A stretch of DNA of 64,000 bases from Paraburkholderia rhynchosiae (lineage in GTDB: Bacteria; Pseudomonadota; Gammaproteobacteria; Burkholderiales; Burkholderiaceae), in assembly GCF_002879865.1 (NCBI RefSeq), contig NZ_PNXY01000001.1:1-64000 (forward strand). The letters run 5' to 3'. A model generated the notes under the pieces. It ran no database searches. It was not told the origin of the DNA and worked only from the letters and a program-made list of their open reading frames with translations. The stretch's first letter is position 1. The number at the start of each line of letters is the position of its first letter. Below, piece by piece: positions 57,808 to 64,000 of this stretch. Position numbers and translations under genes: made by a program.

Positions 57808-58141
57808 GCGGGATACCGACCGGACCACTGCCCCGGCAACCAGCCAGCGGTCCGTGAAGCGTCCCGTCAAACGTCCGTCAAACGCGCCCTGTCAAGCGCG
57901 GCATCAACGAAACTCGGGGCTCGCCCGCATGGGCTTCCCCCGGGCTTCGTAATACAGTCGGTCTAGTTTCAAAGAGAGTCAAAAAGCGCGCTGCAAGGCC
58001 GGCAACGGCCATGCAGTCATGATTTGCACAGCGGTGCGCTGTGCACTGCGGATCACGGCGAGCGAGGCTCGCGGTACATGCGGTGCAGAGCCGGCCGCGT
58101 CTTTCGCGGTGTGTCGCAAACGCATCGTCAAGGACCCCCTT
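57808..58141 (+). other. Gap between binding-protein and permease genes with hairpin
   Basis: 334 bp. A perfect 9-bp inverted repeat TGCACAGCG-GTG-CGCTGTGCA lies at 58025-58045, with a further small GCCC/GGGC hairpin near 57920. Such stem-loops in this position can raise the binding protein level relative to the membrane parts. Confidence 0.6.
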
Positions 58142-58831
58142 ATGCTCCTTCAAGGCTACGGCCCGCTGCTTGTCAACGGCACCTGGCAAACCGTCAAACT
58201 GGCGGTGTTGTCGCTGGTGCTCGCCTTCTTGCTGGGCCTCGTCGGCGCGGCGGCGAAACTGTCGAAGAACCGCTTCTCCCACGGCGCCGGCACGGTTTAC
58301 ACCACGCTCGTGCGCGGCGTGCCGGACCTCGTGCTGATGCTGCTTCTCTTCTACAGCATCCAGATCTGGCTAAACAATCTGACCGACCTGCTCGGCTGGG
58401 ACCAGATCGACATCGACCCATTCGTGGCCGGCGTCGCGGTGCTCGGCTTCATTTACGGCGCGTACTTCACCGAGACGTTCCGCGGCGCGTTCCTCGCCGT
58501 GCCGCGCGGCCAGCTCGAAGCCGGCGCGGCCTACGGCATGACGAGCTGGCAGGTCTTCTCGCGCATCATGTTCCCGCAGATGATGCGCTTCGCGCTGCCA
58601 GGCATCGGCAATAACTGGCAGGTGATGGTCAAGGCCACGGCGCTCGTGTCGATCATCGGCCTCGCGGATGTCGTCAAGGCTTCGCAGGACGCGGGCAAAG
58701 GCACCTTGCGGTTCTTCTTCTTCACCCTGCTTGCCGGGGCGATCTATCTCGTCATCACCACAGTGTCCAACTTCGTGCTGATGTACCTCGAAAAGCGTTA
58801 CTCGACTGGCGTGCGAAAGGCGGATCTATGA
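58142..58831 (+). CDS. hisQ: Basic amino acid ABC permease (HisQ-like)
   Basis: A 229-residue permease, the HisQ length: LLQGYGPLLVNGTWQTVKLA at the start, YTTLVRGVPDLVLMLLLFYS, and the EAA loop AAYGMTSWQVFSRIMFPQMMR. ATG 58142 is the first start giving the family's N-terminus. It overlaps hisM by four bases. Confidence 0.93.
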   Translation: MLLQGYGPLLVNGTWQTVKLAVLSLVLAFLLGLVGAAAKLSKNRFSHGAGTVYTTLVRGVPDLVLMLLLFYSIQIWLNNLTDLLGWDQIDIDPFVAGVAVLGFIYGAYFTETFRGAFLAVPRGQLEAGAAYGMTSWQVFSRIMFPQMMRFALPGIGNNWQVMVKATALVSIIGLADVVKASQDAGKGTLRFFFFTLLAGAIYLVITTVSNFVLMYLEKRYSTGVRKADL

Positions 58832-59541
58832 TCGAGATCATTCAGGAATACTGGCGCAACTATCTCTACACCGACGGCTACCGCTTCACCGGCCTCGCGA
58901 TCACGCTGTGGCTGCTGGTGGTGTCGATCGGGCTCGGCTTCTGCCTGTCGATTCCGCTCGCGGTAGCGCGCGTCTCGAAAAAGAAATGGCTCGCGGCTCT
59001 GGTCTGGCTCTACACGTACATCTTCCGCGGCACGCCGCTCTACGTGCAGTTGCTGCTTTGCTATACGGGCTTGTACAGCCTCGAGATCGTTCGCAATCAC
59101 GAGCTGACCAACGCGTTCTTCCGCCAAGGCATGAATTGCACGCTGCTCGCGTTCACGCTGAACACCTGCGCGTACACCACCGAGATTTTCGCCGGCGCGA
59201 TCAAGGCGACGCCGTATGGCGAAATCGAAGCGGCGCGCGCGTACGGCATGTCGTCCTTCACGTTGTACCGGCGCGTGATTCTGCCCTCGGCGCTGCGCCG
59301 CGCGTTGCCGTACTACAGCAACGAAGTGATCCTGATGCTGCACGCCACGACCGTCGCATTCACCGCGACCGTGCCGGACATTCTGAAGATCGCCCGCGAC
59401 GTGAACTCGGCCACGTATCAGTCGTTCAATGCGTTCGGTATTGCCGCGCTGCTCTATTTGTGCATTTCTTTCGCGCTCGTGTGGCTGTTCCGCCGCGCCG
59501 AGCACCGCTGGCTCGCTTACCTGCGGCCGCAAGGCAAATAA
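58828..59541 (+). CDS. hisM: Basic amino acid ABC permease (HisM-like)
   Basis: A 237-residue permease: MIEIIQEYWRNYLYTDGYRF at the start (close to HisM), YTYIFRGTPLYVQLLLCYTG, EAA loop ARAYGMSSFTLYRRVILPSALR. It overlaps hisQ (ATGA) and precedes the ATPase by 45 bases. Confidence 0.93.
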   Translation: MIEIIQEYWRNYLYTDGYRFTGLAITLWLLVVSIGLGFCLSIPLAVARVSKKKWLAALVWLYTYIFRGTPLYVQLLLCYTGLYSLEIVRNHELTNAFFRQGMNCTLLAFTLNTCAYTTEIFAGAIKATPYGEIEAARAYGMSSFTLYRRVILPSALRRALPYYSNEVILMLHATTVAFTATVPDILKIARDVNSATYQSFNAFGIAALLYLCISFALVWLFRRAEHRWLAYLRPQGK

Positions 59542-59586
59542 CCCGAGGCACCGCGCCCAGCACGTCAGCAAGCCCCAAGGATTCTG

Positions 59587-60366
59587 ATGAACACCAGGAA
59601 GCAAAAGCTCTTCGTCGACGAGCTTCACAAACAGTACGGCGATAACGAAGTCCTCAAGGGCGTGTCGCTGAAGGCCAACGCCGGCGACGTGATCAGCGTA
59701 ATCGGCTCATCCGGTTCGGGCAAGAGCACGATGCTCCGCTGCATCAACTTCCTCGAGCAGCCGAACGCCGGGCGCATCTTCGTGGACGGCGAAGAAGTCC
59801 GCACGCAGGTCGCCAAAAACGGCGCGCTGCGCGTGTCCGATCCGAAGCAGTTGCAGCGTGTGCGCACGAAACTGTCGATGGTGTTCCAGCACTTCAACTT
59901 GTGGTCGCACATGAACGTGCTCGAGAACATCGTCGAGGCGCCGGTCAATGTGCTCGGCCTCAAGCGTAAGGAAGCGGAAGATCGCGCTCGCGAGTACCTG
60001 GAAAAAGTCGGCCTTGCGCCGCGTCTGGAGAAGCAATATCCGTCGCATCTGTCGGGCGGCCAGCAGCAACGCGTGGCGATTGCGCGCGCGTTGGCGATGC
60101 ACCCGGACGTGATGCTGTTCGATGAACCGACCTCCGCGCTCGATCCCGAACTGGTTGGCGAAGTGCTCAAGGTGATGCAGACGCTCGCCGAAGAAGGCCG
60201 CACGATGATCGTCGTCACACACGAAATGGCGTTCGCGCGCAACGTGTCGAATCACGTGATGTTCCTGCATCAAGGTCGCGTCGAAGAAGAAGGCCATCCC
60301 GACGAGGTGTTCAAAAACACCCGCAGCGAACGTCTCAAGCAATTCCTTTCCGGAAGTCTCAAATAG
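59587..60366 (+). CDS. hisP: Basic amino acid ABC ATPase (HisP-like)
   Basis: A 259-residue ATPase: Walker [13 protein letters not shown] at about 39-50, Q-loop [12 protein letters not shown], signature [15 protein letters not shown], Walker [16 protein letters not shown]-loop VTHEMAFA. The [13 protein letters not shown] stretch is typical of HisP-type ATPases. It completes a full importer for basic amino acids or histidine. A terminator follows. Confidence 0.95.
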   Translation: MNTRKQKLFVDELHKQYGDNEVLKGVSLKANAGDVISVIGSSGSGKSTMLRCINFLEQPNAGRIFVDGEEVRTQVAKNGALRVSDPKQLQRVRTKLSMVFQHFNLWSHMNVLENIVEAPVNVLGLKRKEAEDRAREYLEKVGLAPRLEKQYPSHLSGGQQQRVAIARALAMHPDVMLFDEPTSALDPELVGEVLKVMQTLAEEGRTMIVVTHEMAFARNVSNHVMFLHQGRVEEEGHPDEVFKNTRSERLKQFLSGSLK

Positions 60367-60983
60367 CTAACATGTCGCACAGCCTGGTATTTGAGATTCA
60401 GGCACGGGCTGTTAATCGCGGCTGTAGTCGAAGTAGCATTACAAGGCGCTTACGGGCGCCTTTTTTGTTTCGGTGACCTCTGTATTCTTGTCTTTTCGGC
60501 CGCGAAACCTTTACCGCGCCGCCCTTCCAGTGCTGCGTTTTCGCCCTACCTTGCCGTATCGGAAGCGTCAATAGTGGCAATCCTTGATCTTGTCCGCGCT
60601 GATCCGTGATTCCCTTATCGCATAAGGGATTCGAGCGTTTTCCCACGCTCTGTGGCCGGCTGTTGCGCACATCGGTATTGCAATTTGGAGACACAGGCCA
60701 ACGCCGGTACTAATTTCTTCTCCCACTCAAGTGTATTTTTGATAAATTAGTAACCAAAGTAGCAAAACAAAGTTGATTAAAAGTAGTTTTACTTCAAAGC
60801 ACAGAGGAGAACCGGTCGGCGAGGGATCGGCATGACGACGAGATGGCCCCAAGGCTACACGTCAGGACAGGAGACCTATCCGCCCGCTAATCTCCCTGGT
60901 ACCGATTTCTGTTCGGCGCGGCCTGCGTCCGAACACCATTCGCAGTACTGGGTTTCACTTTTTGACAGGGTATGGAGGAGAAG
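60367..60983. other. Intergenic region upstream of the porin
   Basis: 617 bp. After the hisP terminator there is a small hairpin TCCCTTAT/ATAAGGGA at 60611-60629 and an AT-rich stretch at about 60715-60805 that most likely contains the porin promoter. AAGTA-GTTT-TACTT at about 60781 is an inverted repeat within it. Confidence 0.5.
60443..60467 (+). terminator. Terminator after hisP
   Basis: Stem AAGGCGC/GCGCCTT, six-base loop TTACGG, then a T-run. Confidence 0.85.
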
Positions 60984-62108
60984 ATGAAGAAAGCTTTGCT
61001 CGCCGCTGCGCTGATGTCGGCCGGTGTTGTTGCGCATGCTCAAAGCAGCGTGACACTGTATGGCCGCCTGGACGCGGGTCTCGAATATATCAGCGGTCTG
61101 CCGAACGCCACCTATACCGGTTCTACCTCGCGTTTTCGTGCGGAAAGCGGTGACTGGGGCACGAGCCTGTGGGGCATGAAGGGCGTCGAAGACATCGGCG
61201 GCGGCAACAAGGTCCTGTTCCAGTTGGAAGGCTCGTTCAACACTATGACGGGCGCGGGCCCTGGCGGCGGCGGTCTCTTCAATCGCTGGGCAACGGTCGG
61301 TCTGTCGAACAATGCGTACGGTACGTTGACGATGGGCCGTATGCTCTTCATTTCGAACGGCGTGTGGGACTTCGACCCGTTCGGTCAATCGAACTGGTCG
61401 TCGGCATCGCTGGTGCGTGGCCGCAACTGGCCGCAATCGAGCAACAACATCGCTTACCAGTCGCCGAAGTTCTACGGCTTTGACGTGTACGGCCAGTACG
61501 CACTGTCGAACGCGACGAACTGGAACGGTAACGGCACGACCCCGCAAGGTCGTGAAGCCGGTCTGCAACTGACGTACACCTCGTCGCTGTTCCAGGTCCG
61601 CGGTCTCTACGACGAAATCCGCAACAGCGCGAACGGCAACTTCACGAACCCGTTCACCGCGTCGCGCGAATACACGGCCGCTTTCAACGTGTTCCTCGGT
61701 CAGTTCAAGATCCAGGGCGCGTACCAGGCAGTCCGTACGTCTGCTGCTGCAACCGCGGCAGGCACGTCGCCGACGTCGCTCGATCACGAATGGGGTGGTG
61801 TGACGTGGCAAGCCACGCCGGCTGCCGCACTGATCGCTGCGGTGTATCACGTCAACGCGAACAAGGGCGGTGGCAACGCCACGATCTACACGGTCGGCGG
61901 TTCGTACAACCTGTCCAAGCGCACGTTGCTGGACATCCAGATCGCGACCGTGCGCAACAGCAAATCGGCTAACTTCGGTCTGGACGCCAACAACGCAGGC
62001 AATGGCGGCAACATCACCGCTTCGGACGGCACGGTCTCGTACAACGAGAACCCGCTGCATGGCCACAGCCAGACCGGCGTGTACGCAGGTATTCAGCACT
62101 CGTTCTAA
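60984..62108 (+). CDS. Gram-negative porin (OmpC/Omp38 type)
   Basis: A 374-residue outer-membrane trimeric porin: signal peptide MKKALLAAALMSAGVVAHAQ, mature start SSVTLYGRLDAGLEYI, alternating beta strands, the L3-type region around GRMLFISNGVWDFDPFGQSN, and the C-terminal Phe in GIQHSF needed for BAM assembly. A perfect GGAGGAG site is nine bases before the ATG. It belongs to the Burkholderia general porin family; solute specificity is unknown. Confidence 0.96.
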   Translation: MKKALLAAALMSAGVVAHAQSSVTLYGRLDAGLEYISGLPNATYTGSTSRFRAESGDWGTSLWGMKGVEDIGGGNKVLFQLEGSFNTMTGAGPGGGGLFNRWATVGLSNNAYGTLTMGRMLFISNGVWDFDPFGQSNWSSASLVRGRNWPQSSNNIAYQSPKFYGFDVYGQYALSNATNWNGNGTTPQGREAGLQLTYTSSLFQVRGLYDEIRNSANGNFTNPFTASREYTAAFNVFLGQFKIQGAYQAVRTSAAATAAGTSPTSLDHEWGGVTWQATPAAALIAAVYHVNANKGGGNATIYTVGGSYNLSKRTLLDIQIATVRNSKSANFGLDANNAGNGGNITASDGTVSYNENPLHGHSQTGVYAGIQHSF

Positions 62109-62120
62109 TCGAACGGTGTT

Positions 62121-62236
62121 CCCCGAAGGGATTTTCCTTCGGGGCGTAGTCAGAAGTTCTTCAAGAGAATCTTTTTCACGCTGCTGCGAGAGGCGCGTAT
62201 CGGTGCGATGTCCGAAAGGGTATCGCACCGTTTTTT
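62121..62236 (+). terminator. Porin terminator region (two hairpins)
   Basis: Hairpin CCCCGAAGG/CCTTCGGGG at 62121-62144 without a U-run, then a stronger one, CGGTGCGAT/ATCGCACCG at 62201-62230 followed by TTTTTT. The second is the likely terminator. Confidence 0.85.
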
Positions 62237-62316
62237 ATTGGCGCGGGCGCTTTGGCTGGCGCTGGCTCGCGCGGTTTGGTCCATGGGCCGGCGCACCGCT
62301 TCGGTGCGCGAGCGGC

Positions 62317-62709
<393 letters not shown>

Positions 62710-62736
62710 CTACGCCGCGCCGGATGCGTTGCGGCA

Positions 62737-62776
62737 ATCCGGCGGTCCGGCGATCCGGCGATCCGGCGGTCCGGCG
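62737..62776. repeat. Five 8-bp tandem repeats (RTCCGGCG)
   Basis: Five consecutive copies (A or G, then TCCGGCG) between the PII and NAD synthase genes. Confidence 0.88.
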
Positions 62777-62809
62777 CGCTTCAGTCAGTGAGAGGCGAGC
62801 GGCGTCGGC

Positions 62810-64000
62810 TCACTCCACCGGTTCGGTATAGCGCGACGTGATCGGATAGCGCCAGTCGCGGCCGAACGCGCGATGCGTGACGCGAATGCCGATCGGCGCC
62901 TGACGGCGCTTGTACTCGTTGATCTTGATGAGCCGCGTGACGCGCTTCACGTCTTCGGTTGCATAGCCGGCGGCGATGATTTCCGCGAGCGAGCGGTCCT
63001 CTTCCATGTACATGCGCATGATCGCGTCCAGCACGTCATAGGACGGCAAGCTGTCCTGGTCCGTCTGGTTGTCGCGCAATTCCGCCGACGGCGCGCGCGT
63101 CAGAATCCGCTCCGGAATTACGTCCTGCTTGCTAAAAGCCGTGGCCTGATTGCGGTAGTGGCAGAGGCGATAGACGAGCGTCTTCGCGATGTCCTTGATC
63201 ACCGCGAAGCCGCCGGCCATGTCGCCGTAAAGCGTGCAGTAGCCCACCGCCATCTCGCTCTTGTTGCCGGTGGTCAGCACGATGGAGCCGAACTTGTTCG
63301 ACAGCGCCATCAATAAGGTGCCGCGGATGCGGGCCTGAATGTTCTCTTCGGTGGCGTCTTCGGCGAGGCCCTCGAACTCTTTCGCGAGCGAGCCGCGGAA
63401 CGCGTCGAACATCGGCGCAATCGCGATCTCGTCGTAGCGCACGCCGACGCGGCGCGCCATGTCGGCGGCGTCGGTGGTCGAGATGTCGGCGGTGTAGCGC
63501 GACGGCATCATCACCGCGCGCACGCGGTCCGCGCCGAGCGCGTCGCACGCCACCGCCAGCACCAGCGCCGAATCGACGCCGCCGGATAGCCCTATTAGCG
63601 CGCTGGGAAAACCGTTCTTGTTCACGTAGTCGCGCACGCCCATCACGAGCGCCGCATAAACCTGCGCTTCAAGCGAGAGCTCGGGCGCGATGCCGTCATT
63701 GGCTTCACTGCGCAACGGTGCGCCGGTTTCGAATTCGACGATCGCAGTCGCCTCCTCGAACTGCGGCATCTTCGCGACCAGTTCACCTTGCGCGTCGAGC
63801 ACGAACGAGCCGCCGTCGAACACCAGCTCGTCCTGCGCGCCAACCATGTTGACGTAGACCATCGGCAGCCCGGTCTCGCGAATCCGCGCGCGCAGAATGT
63901 CGAAGCGTACCGCTTCCTTGTTCAGGTGGAACGGCGAGCCGTTTGGAATCAGCAGCACTTGCGCGCCCGCCGCCTTCGCCATTTGCGCGGCCGACGCATG
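62810..64000 (-). CDS. nadE: Glutamine-dependent NAD+ synthase (5' end outside window)
   Basis: 397 residues are visible; the start lies beyond the right edge. The N-terminal nitrilase-like glutaminase is partly seen (LLIPNGSPFHLNK, VYVNMVGAQDELVFDGGSFV), followed by the synthetase domain with PP-loop LIGLSGGVDSALVLAV, TTGNKSEMAVGYCTLYGDMAGG, and the C-terminal YKRRQAPIGIRVTHRAFGRD. It makes NAD from deamido-NAD using glutamine. PII follows 155 bases later. Confidence 0.96.
   Translation of the reverse strand, partial: HASAAQMAKAAGAQVLLIPNGSPFHLNKEAVRFDILRARIRETGLPMVYVNMVGAQDELVFDGGSFVLDAQGELVAKMPQFEEATAIVEFETGAPLRSEANDGIAPELSLEAQVYAALVMGVRDYVNKNGFPSALIGLSGGVDSALVLAVACDALGADRVRAVMMPSRYTADISTTDAADMARRVGVRYDEIAIAPMFDAFRGSLAKEFEGLAEDATEENIQARIRGTLLMALSNKFGSIVLTTGNKSEMAVGYCTLYGDMAGGFAVIKDIAKTLVYRLCHYRNQATAFSKQDVIPERILTRAPSAELRDNQTDQDSLPSYDVLDAIMRMYMEEDRSLAEIIAAGYATEDVKRVTRLIKINEYKRRQAPIGIRVTHRAFGRDWRYPITSRYTEPVE

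Overview
The window is high-GC chromosomal DNA that reads as a Burkholderiaceae betaproteobacterium, most likely Paraburkholderia or Burkholderia. Evidence for this is the gene content and order (porin with a C-terminal Phe, PII followed by glutamine-dependent NAD synthase, parE-parC adjacent, many LysR/MocR regulators, c-di-GMP proteins) and strongly GC3-biased codons. The species assignment is inference. Almost all of the 64 kb is coding, with about 57 supported protein genes, one tRNA and no rRNA, IS element or CRISPR array seen.

0.2-13 kb: a small internally duplicated protein; htpG on the minus strand with a near-consensus sigma-32 promoter; a MocR-type regulator with its own operator-like repeats; a VOC protein; a PLP aminotransferase followed by RidA; a PhzF-family protein; a membrane GGDEF-EAL protein; a ChrA-type transporter; and a CopD-like membrane protein. 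13-21 kb: topoisomerase IV (parC, parE), the ABC-F protein Uup, a DUF4399 periplasmic protein and rubredoxin.

21-37 kb is the accessory-looking part. It starts at tRNA-Arg(CCT), next to a 5'-truncated DUF1275 gene. It continues with a YfcG/YghU-type GST, stress proteins (CsbD), a Dcm-type cytosine methyltransferase, an alpha/beta hydrolase, and a LysR-controlled cluster (beta-propeller protein, GltI-GltJ-GltK-like transporter without a GltL ATPase, LysR). Another LysR and several small secreted or DNA-binding proteins follow, and the region ends at Vsr, the mismatch endonuclease that normally sits beside dcm. Here dcm and vsr are about 10 kb apart with this material between them.

37-52 kb: YbhB-type protein, a DHA2 MFS exporter, otsA, small proline-rich proteins, two sigma-54 activators flanking two small membrane proteins, two tandem paralogous lipoproteins, and an ABC ATPase plus a fused double permease with no binding protein. 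A GGEEF diguanylate cyclase follows. 52-56 kb: an OmpR/EnvZ-type two-component system divergent from a CpxP/Spy-like periplasmic protein, with GTTAC/GTAAC direct repeats at 10-bp spacing between them, so it looks like a Cpx-like envelope stress module. 56-64 kb: pirin, a complete HisJ-HisQ-HisM-HisP-type basic amino acid importer, a porin, PII, and NAD synthase running off the right edge.

The most worthwhile leads are the split dcm/vsr pair enclosing a sugar- or amino-acid-related LysR cluster, the Cpx-like regulon with visible operators, the LysR operator (CTAT-N11-ATAG) between the regulator and the propeller/transporter operon, and an orphan terminator/leader before a small secreted protein at 35.4 kb.
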